From positions 124,001 through 188,000 of the forward strand of contig MU859104.1 of the NCBI GenBank assembly GCA_033297205.1: 64,000 bases of DNA, written 5' to 3'. This document shows, piece by piece, positions 56,033 to 64,000 of this stretch (positions are counted from its first letter, which is position 1; the number at the start of each line of letters is the position of its first letter). Origin of the DNA: Pseudoneurospora amorphoporcata (Eukaryota > Ascomycota > Sordariomycetes > Sordariales > Sordariaceae). A program made the translations under genes and the position numbers. The notes beneath the pieces are model-generated. The model searched no databases, was not told the origin of the DNA, and worked only from the letters and a program-made list of their open reading frames with translations.

Positions 56033-56475
56033 ACCCCGATTTAGGGAAGGATATATGTAATCCAAATAACTTGGCAATACCCCAAGAAGGAACCAGTCAA
56101 ACCGGCGGCTGGAGGTCCCAAGAAGAACGTGAAACATGTTGATGGATATCAGGAAAAAAGGTGTATATTTTTTTTTTCTCAGGCGTTTGATGATGGGGCG
56201 GGTATTATTGTGATTGGTATTTTGCATCATCATCAACAACGCAGCAACAGCAGTAGCTATGGAAGTTACCTAGCTGTCCTTTTTAGACGGATTTGAATGA
56301 AACCCTGAGAGGGGGGGACTATTTGTGGTGTTGTCGTCAAATCGCTCCTCGAGAAAAATGAAACCCAGTGAAGAAAGAAAAAAAAAAAAAAAAAAAAAAT
56401 GCAACAAGAGAAAAACAACCCAGCAGTAAGAAACAGAACAGGGAGATGAAAGGAGACGAACCATGCCCGAGTCCG
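56033..56475. other. Convergent 3' flanks with a poly-A tract
   Basis: About 440 bp between two convergent genes, with an A-run at about 56378-56399. No gene. Confidence 0.5.
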
Positions 56476-57367
56476 TTACCTCTTTCTCTCCCTGACCTTG
56501 ATCCTCCTGCCGGTTTTTGTGATGCCGCCAGACGTCCGTGTCTTGGCCATCTTGGCCTGTGTGATCTCCAGCTCCGTCTCAGCATCCGTTAGAGCCTTGA
56601 GCTTCTTCTTGGCCTGCTTGAGCCTGTTTTGCAGTCTCGCGAGGTTTCGCGCTTTCCGATCCTGCTCCTTTGCCTTTTTCTCGTCCTCTTCCGAATCGAA
56701 ATCTGCCATCTCTTGGTCGTCCACTGCTTGTAGTTTTTGCTTGCGCTCCTCGGGCGCGTCGAAGAAGACAATCTTCTTGGGTACTGTCCTCCCGCTCGAG
56801 CTCTTCTTCTTGTTCTTGCTGCTACCGCCCATGTCGTCATCGAAGTCTTCGAAATCGTCTTCGTCGTCGTCCTCGCTGTTGTCGTCCATGTCGGCGCCAC
56901 CGGCAAGAATGACCCTCTCCATCAGCTCGCGCACCTCCTTGGCAGCCACGTTGCGCATCGTCCGTAGGTAACCCAGATCCTGTGTCTTGAGCAGGCGCAC
57001 CGTCTCCACGTCCATGGCCTTGTTGCCGCGATCGCCCTCGACCGTGCCGGTAAAGTTCTTCTTCTTGCCTTCGCGGGTGATGGCTTGACCGGGTCCCTTG
57101 CGGGACATCATGCCGAAGTAGAATTCATCCTCGTTCTTCTCGGCGACCTTTTGGCGCAGAGACTTGAGCACCTCCTGCTTCTTCTTGTAGTCCTTGGCAC
57201 GCTTTTGGTAATCCTTCTTCTTTTCGAGGAGACCGAGGCGTTGGCGCTCGAGGGGCTGGGCGCGCTCCTTATGGGAGCGGCGCTGGATGCTGCAATTGGA
57301 AACGGCTGGTTAGTCTTTGTTCAACTGTGAGAGAATCTTTGGCGTACCTGTTTCGTAGCGACGACAT
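56476..57367 (-). CDS. UTP11: U3 snoRNA-associated protein 11 (Utp11)
   Basis: Component of the small-subunit processome in the nucleolus, needed for 18S rRNA maturation. Exons 57367..57348 (20 nt) and 57289..56476 give 277 aa. Exon 1 encodes MSSLRN-S; the second continues IQRRSHKERAQPLERQRLGL and LEKKKDYQKRAKDYKKKQEV, the family N-terminus. Also typical are DEFYFGMMSRKGPGQAITRE and ETVRLLKTQDLGYLRTMRNV, followed by an acidic insert (about residues 145-165) and a basic coiled C-terminus (ARLQNRLKQAKKKLKALTDA, ending KVRERKR). The 58-nt intron has GTACGC donor, GACTAACC branch and TTGCAG acceptor. Confidence 0.94.
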
Positions 57368-58467
57368 GGTTGCTGTCCGTCTGTAGTATCGGGGAGACGT
57401 GATGATCGGGGGAGAGGGGCCAGCAAAGGGGAGATGGAATCAGTGGAAGGAAGCGATGCAGGCGGGTGGAAAGTGACCTTCAAATGATGGAATGCTCTTG
57501 CCGCCGAACGCTGTCTTCCGCGCGCGGCTGGCTCCAAAATTTTGGAGGAGCCTGGACCTGCGATAAGCGATAAGAGACTCACCCCGCTGACCGCCCTACC
57601 TAGGAGAGGGCCTGCAGGGGAGTGGGCCATGGATGGTCGGCTTGGCGGGCGACGGGAAGGTTCCGGGCCTTCCAAGGCTCCAAGCACGATATTCCAGATG
57701 CACTGATCCAGATGCGGGCTGGGTTCACACAGTTGCGTTATTCGACTTCACTCCCGTCTTTTCTGAAGTCTTTTTCAATGTTGACAAGTCAGTCACTTGC
57801 AGCCCTGTTGTCACCACTTTCCAACAGTCCAATCCAGCGCTCAACACGACCTCAGGTGTTCAACCACCTGCAGATATCACGATACCTATCTGTCGCTGGA
57901 ATTCTTCTTCACGCAGAACTCCATATGTGCCGACTCTGAACGCCATGCCCACTGTGCATCGATGCTATGCCTTTCTCGGGCCTCGGACCAGCTGGAGATG
58001 ACGTCTGCCGTTGCAAAGCCCACTTTCTTCTCTCGTTCTCGGAGGCTTCGGTTCCAAAATTCGACTACACTATTGTCCCTGAACGCATTTCGATAGTATC
58101 CTCGATGACGATCGGCAAGTGCCGAACGAGAGCAAAATATCTCGCGAGAAAGGGGTTGAGCCTCTTGTCTAACAAGACTCTTGATGATATGTCTCAAAGC
58201 GTCAATAACAGCAAACCCCCAAGGTTCTGGGCATGCATACTTGGACTGTAATTTGGTGGTCCTCGAGCTCCGCCCAAGCGCGGCCGGCATGATGGAAGCA
58301 GGTTTGACCCAGCTTCATGTCCAGCGGTGGACATGGACAGCTTGCGCAGTTGGTTTAGTCTTTTCTTTTGTCTTTTGCGCCTGTGGGTTTGAGTCTTGTC
58401 TTTTCCTTCTCTCTCCTTAGGATATCGAGAGTTGGTTCAGCAATGCGCCAACCTCTTCACCAAAACC
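57368..58467. other. Divergent intergenic region between UTP11 and the GH47 gene
   Basis: 1.1 kb holding both promoters. No supported frame. A CTCCTTAG sequence at about 58414-58421 could be an acceptor of a leader intron for the GH47 gene, but no donor was assigned. Confidence 0.45.
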
Positions 58468-60357
58468 ATGACCCCTCTGGCAAGCGGTCGTAGGCTTCAA
58501 CGTCTCCTTCTCTTAGTTGTCTTCTTCCTTGTCTTTGGCTACCTTTCCTATCCGTCATTATCTCGGTCTCGGGCATGGCAAGAAGCAAAACCAGAAGATG
58601 AATATGTACAAACAAGTTTCAACTGGGCAAGTCGGCCCATGAAATACCCGATACCCGAATCCTCACTTATACCGCTTCCGGAAGGCCGTCCCCGGGAGTT
58701 GCCGCGGATACAACATGCTTTTACCAAGGACGAACTCGACAAGGCACATAACGAGACACAGTTTCAACGAAGGGATGCCGTCAGGAAGGCCACCCAGAAA
58801 TCATGGAAGGCTTACCGAGCTTTCGCCTGGCGACGTGACGAGCTGACTCCGGAGTCGCTGACTGGGAAAAATACCTTTGCCGGATGGGGTGCTACCTTGG
58901 TGGACTCGCTCGACACTCTCTGGATCATGGGGTTGAGGAAGGAATTCGATGAAGCGGTGCACGCGGTGGGAGCCATCGACTGGAACAAGGCATCATCTTC
59001 GCACTGTAGCTTGTTCGAGACGAACATCAGATATCTCGGCGGCCTGCTCTCAGCTTATGACTTGAGTGGCCAGGAGATCCTTCTCAATAAAGCGGTAGAG
59101 CTAGGCGACATGCTCTTCGCGGGCTTCGATACTCGCAACCACCTGCCTGCCAATTCCTACAACTTCAAGAAGGCTAAGGCTGGCGAGCTGACAGCCTCTT
59201 CGCGCCAATCTCTTGCGGTCCTCGGCTCCATGTCTATGGAATTCACCCGTCTCTCCCAGTTAACTGGCGACCCCAAGTATTACACCGTCGTGGAGCAACT
59301 GAAAAGAGGGCTTGAAAAGACTCAAGACCAAACAAACCTCCCCGGTCTCTGGCCAAAGTACATCGACCTGATAGAAGGGACCCGTCCCACCTCCGACACT
59401 CTCTTCACTCTCGGCGCCCAAGCTGATTCCGCCTACGAATACCTCTCCAAGACCTACCTCCTCCTCGGCGGCCTCGACCCTTCCTACGAAACGATGCACA
59501 TCAAAGCCATGGACGCCGCCGTCAAACACCTCCTCTTCCGTCCCATGCTCCCTTCTGGAGACGACGACGCCTTCGACGCTGGGTCTCCTCTTCCAGACAT
59601 CTTGTTCTCCGGCAACGCTGTGTCCACCCATCGCGACAAATCTGACCTCCAGCCGCGCGTTCAACACCTCGGTTGTTTCGCCGGCGGCATGTTTGCGCTG
59701 GGCGGGAAGCTTTTCGACAGGTCTGACCACGTGCAAATTGGCGAGCAGTTAGCCCGGGGATGCGCATGGGCGTACGAAGCCTTTTCCACCGGCATCATGC
59801 CCGAGCTTTCCGAGCTTGTTCCGTGTGAGAAAACAGAAAAAGATGGCGACCGTCTCGAGCAGTGTCCCTGGAACGAAACAAGATACCGCCTCAAGAAAAA
59901 GAAAGCCGCCGCCTCGCTCACCACCCACTTCACCTCAGAAAAGACCGAAATCAACGGCGACCGCGAAAAGCCCCTCCCCCTCCCAAAACCCTTCGCTAAA
60001 ATATCTGATCCTCGCTACATGTTGCGCCCGGAAGCTATCGAGTCCCTCTTCATCCTCTACCGCATAACCGGCAAAAAGGACCTCTTGGACATGGCCTGGC
60101 GCATGTTTTCGGCAATTACCAAGGCCACAGAAACCAAGTTTGCGTTTTCAGCGATCGAGTTTGTGCACACCGCGAATCCCGGGCAGCCAACCCAGAAAAT
60201 GGATTCGATGGAGAGTTTCTGGTTGGCGGAGACGTTAAAGTATTTCTATCTGATTTTTAGTCCTGAGGATGGGGAGATCAGTTTGGATGAGTGGGTGTTT
60301 AATACTGAGGCTCATCCTTTTAGGAGGCCCAGGGTTGAGGTGGATGTGAGCGGTTGA
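58468..60357 (+). CDS. Glycoside hydrolase 47 alpha-1,2-mannosidase
   Basis: Trims alpha-1,2-linked mannose from N-glycans in the ER or Golgi. Intronless, 629 aa from the ATG at 58468. Type II membrane layout: short basic cytoplasmic tail (MTPLASGRRLQR), one TM (LLLLVVFFLVFGYLSYPSL, about residues 13-31), stem, then the GH47 (alpha/alpha)7 barrel starting near RDAVRKATQKSWKAYRAFAW. Family marks: FAGWGATLVDSLDTLWIMGL, FETNIRYLGGLLSAYDLSGQ, ENDGGG-less LPGLWPKYIDL region, HLGCFAGGMFALG, and the terminal calcium-binding VFNTEAHPFRRP. Conserved acidic residues appear intact. The lack of an HDEL signal and the TM anchor argue for a class I processing mannosidase rather than a secreted form. Upstream coding exons were not found. 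Confidence 0.92.
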   Translation: MTPLASGRRLQRLLLLVVFFLVFGYLSYPSLSRSRAWQEAKPEDEYVQTSFNWASRPMKYPIPESSLIPLPEGRPRELPRIQHAFTKDELDKAHNETQFQRRDAVRKATQKSWKAYRAFAWRRDELTPESLTGKNTFAGWGATLVDSLDTLWIMGLRKEFDEAVHAVGAIDWNKASSSHCSLFETNIRYLGGLLSAYDLSGQEILLNKAVELGDMLFAGFDTRNHLPANSYNFKKAKAGELTASSRQSLAVLGSMSMEFTRLSQLTGDPKYYTVVEQLKRGLEKTQDQTNLPGLWPKYIDLIEGTRPTSDTLFTLGAQADSAYEYLSKTYLLLGGLDPSYETMHIKAMDAAVKHLLFRPMLPSGDDDAFDAGSPLPDILFSGNAVSTHRDKSDLQPRVQHLGCFAGGMFALGGKLFDRSDHVQIGEQLARGCAWAYEAFSTGIMPELSELVPCEKTEKDGDRLEQCPWNETRYRLKKKKAAASLTTHFTSEKTEINGDREKPLPLPKPFAKISDPRYMLRPEAIESLFILYRITGKKDLLDMAWRMFSAITKATETKFAFSAIEFVHTANPGQPTQKMDSMESFWLAETLKYFYLIFSPEDGEISLDEWVFNTEAHPFRRPRVEVDVSG

Positions 60358-61312
60358 AGAGACGTTGAAGAGAGTTTCAAGACAGGCAGGGTTTGTCCTG
60401 GAGGATCTGTAATTTCCAACTCTATTTGTCTTTTCGCTCTCCAGATTTGGTTTCATCTTTGGTGTTTGTTGGCATGGGAATTCCGTTGGTGGGCGAGGTT
60501 GTTGTAGATGATTCTCTTTTTGGTTGGGCATATAGATGCATATTATACAGGCGCAAACATGGAGGGAAAGGTGTACATAATCCTCGCTGTCATTTAACGG
60601 TAGCATATTCGGATGGGGATGTGAAAAGAATAAAAGGGGAACTTAAAGGATCGCAAAGCGTGTACCTACCTTGTGCTGAAAGAGACTTGTTCAATTGGTT
60701 TCCTTCTCTTACACAGCGTTTGCTCTACCACCCATCAGACAACCAACCCCATGACATGACCTATATCCGCCTCCTTTTGATACTATCCAGATAGTCCTGC
60801 CCTGCCTTCCGTCCCATTTGGTTAACCAACCCCGTTGATAGAAATCATAACGCCATTGCAAATCAACCGTACAGTTGTTCCTCGACCAGCCAAGAGCAGC
60901 TGGCCAAGTAAACAAACCCCTGACTGCCCCTGTCCTGACACGTGAAATCCTACATGCACCTTCCTCTCCTCGTCGCCCGTTCAGATGGGAGCCGTATCTC
61001 ACAACAGCCAACGGAAAATGTCTGTGGACTTGCCAGAAAGCGGCAAAGTAATTGTGGTCGGAAAGCCGCGGACACGGATCTTGATCGGGTGTAAATTCAA
61101 CGCAAAAGCCTCAAAGCCTTGCGGCCACCAATTCAGCTCGGACAGCCGAATCCTGAGTTGTCTTCCCCGTTGACCTGACAGATCGTACACCACGGCACCG
61201 GAACTTCCCTCTGATCTTCGTTCTTTCCCTTTCAGCCCCCCCAAAAACGCTGCTCTCATCAAAATCCCGCCTCTTGGCCCCCCACCCTCTCTCTCTTCTG
61301 CCCATCCCTTCT
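60358..61312. other. Convergent 3' flanks of GH47 and CMC1-like genes
   Basis: About 950 bp without a recognisable gene. Frames of 100-130 codons overlap on both strands. Confidence 0.5.
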
Positions 61313-62092
61313 TCACGTATGCAAATCCCGATCAATCCCATCCCTCTCCAGCCGCGCCTGTTCCAGAATCCTACTCTTCTTTTCGTTGTTGGCAGCATCC
61401 CTCAGCCGATTATTCCCCACATACCCGCCAACTCTCTCCTTCTGGTTCATCTTCTCCAGCTCTTTACGGGCCTCCTCGCGGTCCTTCTCGGGCAAGCCCC
61501 ACCACTCGCGCAAAAAGGCCTCCTGCTCGGCCTTCCGGCGCGCCTTGCGCTCGCGCTCCCGGACGCGCTCCATGCGTAGCGCGAACCACTCCTCGCGCGC
61601 GGCGTCCTGCTCCGCCTGGTTGGCGTGCAACTTCATGCAGCTGTTCATGACCCGGTGGGGCTCGCGGCAGGCGAAGGGGACGGAGAAGGTGCGGCCTAGG
61701 GCGCATTCGGCGAAGGCTGTGAGTATTGGTGGTCAGTTATGGAGTGTTAGAGAGAGGAGGAGGACGGGTGGGTTAAGAGGTTGAAGAGCTTGTTGTTGAC
61801 GACCAGCTACCAGCTACCGCCAGCAGTGGCTGGGAGAGAAGAAAGGGAAGGGGTAACATGGCAAGAGAGACACAAAGCCCAAAAAAGAACAAAACTAACC
61901 CTTAATCTCCTCAGTACATTGTTTCCTGACTCTGGCGTAAAAGATGTCTCGGACTTGGGCCTCCTGTGACGCCGAGAGAGGCAGAGGGTTCCTCGAGGGC
62001 ATCGGCAAGTGCTCTACGTTCTTGTTTGTTGTGTCATTGCTGCCACTGTTGTCGGCGCTTCCGAATATTGTTGATGGGGTATCGCCGCCCAT
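61313..62092 (-). CDS. CMC1: Cmc1-like twin CX9C mitochondrial protein
   Basis: Intermembrane-space protein family used in cytochrome c oxidase assembly and copper handling. Exons 62092..61900 and 61716..61313 give 198 aa; the intron is 183 nt with GTTAGT donor and TCACAG acceptor. The two CX9C motifs are CTEEIKAFAEC and CREPHRVMNSC; the first is created by the splice. These fold into a disulfide-linked coiled-coil helix-coiled-coil-helix (CHCH) domain imported by Mia40. The N-terminal 45 residues are polar (MGGDTPSTIFGSADNSG), and SQEAQVRDIFYARVRKQ precedes the domain. The C-terminal tail is long and charged (RERERKARRKAEQEAFLREW), about twice the yeast Cmc1 length. Confidence 0.88.
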
Positions 62093-62787
62093 GGTGATTG
62101 TTTAAGTGACGGGAAGTGGTCGTCGTCGTCGAGGGTAGAGGAAGAGGAAGATTCGGGACCGAATTCGATCGCGAGTTGTTCCGGGTCAATTGGCTTGGGG
62201 GGCCAAGGCTTCGAAGGGACAACTATGGGCTCTTCTTCCGAGGCGAAGGCTGTAAGTTGAATTGGATACGGCTACGGATCGTGTGGTAAAAAGATTGCTG
62301 TCAGGTGCAGCTTTGTGATGCTGCTGTTTACGAGCCATCAATATGATGGAGGACCTTGCGGAGTACGAACTACAAAGTACTACCTTTCTAAGCTTCGGGA
62401 TCTGGACCCCACCAGGTACCTGCAAATGGTCAAGCCATCCAGTACAGTGAAATCCGCCTACTCCGCTGGTGCACCGTGCTACCCATTGCTGTACTTCACG
62501 GGATCCACTCTTTGTTTATTCTAGTAAAAGGAGAGCTTCAGTTACATTGCGACTCTTTTATGTTCAAGCATTGGGGATACAGATAAGACATTTTATTTTC
62601 TCCGCTTCAAAGGACGATGAGTAGTATAGACGGACAGCTTTTTGGATACGCTTGATCTTTACACAGGCCAAGCGACAACATGTTCGGGAAGACACCACCA
62701 CGGCATATACAGACGCCACACATGAACGAGAATGACCTTTCAGCCCTTCTTGCCCTCAGTCTCATCACCGTCATGAGCCTTTGGCTT
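62093..62787. other. Intergenic region upstream of the CMC1-like gene
   Basis: About 700 bp, holding the CMC1-like promoter and the 3' flank of the right-edge gene, with AGGTACCT at 62414-62421. No gene. Confidence 0.5.
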
Positions 62788-64000
62788 CTACACCTCTGGC
62801 TTCAAGACTTGAGACCTCTCCCTCTCCAGCTCCACACTCTCCCTTTCCTTCTTTCCCTTCTTGCCGAAGTTGAGCCAGCTTACGCCAGGTGTCTTATTCT
62901 CCTTTACAGACTTGTCCTTGACATTGCTGGCTGATGCCGACGGGCCGACGTTAGGACTACTGGTGACATTTTCATAACTGCGAGCCAAGAATGCCGGGCT
63001 AAGGGTATTTTCGCCGAGGTCTTCGAGGTTATCCATGCTCGACCGATCGCCGATCGAAACGCCTCTATCCGAAGCACTAGCCGTACTACCGGGTCCCTTC
63101 TTAAAGAGGCCACCACCCGAGCGACCCGCAAGGCTGAACTTGCCCGAGCTCCCCTTACGGAACAGCTTCCGGACAACGTTGTCCTCCTTGAAGCTGCCTG
63201 CCAGACCCGTGCTAAGGACCTCCGAGGGAGTATTGGAGAAAGAGTGGTCGAGGGGAAGAGAATCGTGAGATTCGGTCATGGAGACAGACGTCCGCGTAGG
63301 CTCCAGCAGCATCCCATCGCGAGACTTGCGAGACTCCGTAGGCGATTCCAGCAACATCTCTATCGAGGCGACAATCGGAGTCTCGTGGCTCGGGGATGCC
63401 GCACCTGAATCCTTGTTCTTAGCAGTCTTGTCCTTTCCTTTGTCCTTGGCCTTCTTCGACCCATCCTTCTCCTTCTCCTTTTTAAACAGTGACCCTATAC
63501 TGAAGGCTGGTGCGTTGGGGTTCAAACGTCCAATGGCTGCTTTGTCTTTGTCATTAGACGCATGTTGTGGCGGAGGCCTGCCAATAACACCGACCTCATG
63601 AACATTAGGCAGTGGACCCTCGTCAAGAATTTCGTCGTCGGCAGAGGCCAACGTCGTTTTCAGCGCAGACGGCGACCCATGAAGGGACGGCCGACGAGAT
63701 GGGTTTCTGGACCACGATGCCTCTTGGGGCCAGATTCGGCTGGTTTTGACAAGCCCTGTTCCATCGGAAGCGAGCGGCGGGCCCCAAATCGACCCGGATT
63801 CCGTCGAAGGTCGTGGGAATTCGTTCGACGCAATACTAGCAGGTCGAGGACTGCTAGGATCACGTTCACCAAAGATCCCAGCTGATGGCCTCGAAGAGCT
63901 CGCGAAAGGGTTGAAGCTGCGTGTCGAAAACATGCGCGAAGCGGGGGCTGGGCCTTCAAGTAGCTCGGGAGTAGCCGAGTGTCGGTTGAATACGTTCCAT
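62788..64000 (-). CDS. C-terminal part of an unknown Ser/Lys-rich protein
   Basis: Open frame of 403 visible codons that continues past the right edge (the edge residues read WNVFNRHSATPELLEGPAPA), so the start is outside the window. The visible part is low complexity: FSTRSFNPFASSSRPSAG, then FSIGSLFKKEKEKDGSKKAK, a Lys/Asp-rich block, GSFKEDNVVRKLFRKGSSGK and GLFKKGPGSTASASDRGVSI, ending SWLNFGKKGKKERESVELER and a charged tail. Short motifs of the type (F/L)FKKG or LFRKG recur. Family not recognised; the functional domain is probably in the missing N-terminal part. Confidence 0.75.
   Translation of the reverse strand, partial: WNVFNRHSATPELLEGPAPASRMFSTRSFNPFASSSRPSAGIFGERDPSSPRPASIASNEFPRPSTESGSIWGPPLASDGTGLVKTSRIWPQEASWSRNPSRRPSLHGSPSALKTTLASADDEILDEGPLPNVHEVGVIGRPPPQHASNDKDKAAIGRLNPNAPAFSIGSLFKKEKEKDGSKKAKDKGKDKTAKNKDSGAASPSHETPIVASIEMLLESPTESRKSRDGMLLEPTRTSVSMTESHDSLPLDHSFSNTPSEVLSTGLAGSFKEDNVVRKLFRKGSSGKFSLAGRSGGGLFKKGPGSTASASDRGVSIGDRSSMDNLEDLGENTLSPAFLARSYENVTSSPNVGPSASASNVKDKSVKENKTPGVSWLNFGKKGKKERESVELERERSQVLKPEV

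Overview
The window is a stretch of nuclear chromosome from a filamentous ascomycete, most likely a Sordariomycete of the order Sordariales (Neurospora/Sordaria/Podospora type). The evidence is short introns of about 50-330 nt with GTANGT-like donors and CTAAC/CTGAC branch sites, a full het-c homologue, an ATG6 with typical filamentous-fungal features, a Zn(II)2Cys6 regulator, a single-chain fungal urease, and moderately GC-rich coding DNA separated by long homopolymer-bearing intergenic stretches. No prokaryotic feature, transposon, rRNA, tRNA or CRISPR array was seen. Gene models were built by hand by joining reading frames at canonical splice sites. In almost every multi-exon gene the exon phases close exactly and the protein length fits the family.

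Layout. 1-1944 (-): N-terminal part of an IQGAP-family cytokinesis scaffold running off the left edge. 3777-5604 (+): IMP dehydrogenase. 6564-7995 (-): LYS1 saccharopine dehydrogenase. 10111-12739 (+): Zn2Cys6 transcription factor. 13970-16892 (+): AAA ATPase with a poly-Ser microsatellite. 17443-19083 (-): ATG6/Beclin. 19630-23664 (+): large Scm3/HJURP-like centromere protein. 24629-25935 (-): casein kinase 2 alpha. 27700-28389 (+): frameshifted pseudogene of unknown family. 29298-31881 (-): HET-C. 31882-36541: long gene-free tract. 36542-37815 (+): HMG-box protein. 38713-41619 (-): urease. 42275-44152 (-): two-TM coiled-coil protein. 45644-47137 (+): mitochondrial threonyl-tRNA synthetase. 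47652-48583 (+): Maf-family pyrophosphatase. 48814-50055 (-): peroxisomal D-amino-acid oxidase. 50056-53781: second long gene-free tract. 53782-56032 (+): tail-anchored unknown protein. 56476-57367 (-): UTP11. 58468-60357 (+): GH47 alpha-1,2-mannosidase. 61313-62092 (-): CMC1-like twin CX9C protein. 62788-64000 (-): C-terminal part of an unknown Ser-rich protein running off the right edge.

The genes are unrelated housekeeping and regulatory genes. There is no biosynthetic cluster and no clear mobile island. The most unusual signals are these: ten copies of the palindrome AGGTACCT, all outside the annotated genes, where about one is expected by chance; a het-c locus with no HET-domain partner gene visible; a multiply frameshifted gene relic next to it; a tandemly duplicated last-intron/exon junction in the AAA ATPase gene; and an oversized Scm3-like protein with AT-hooks and a cysteine-rich tail. 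The ATG6/SCM3 and IQGAP/IMD pairs are divergently transcribed.
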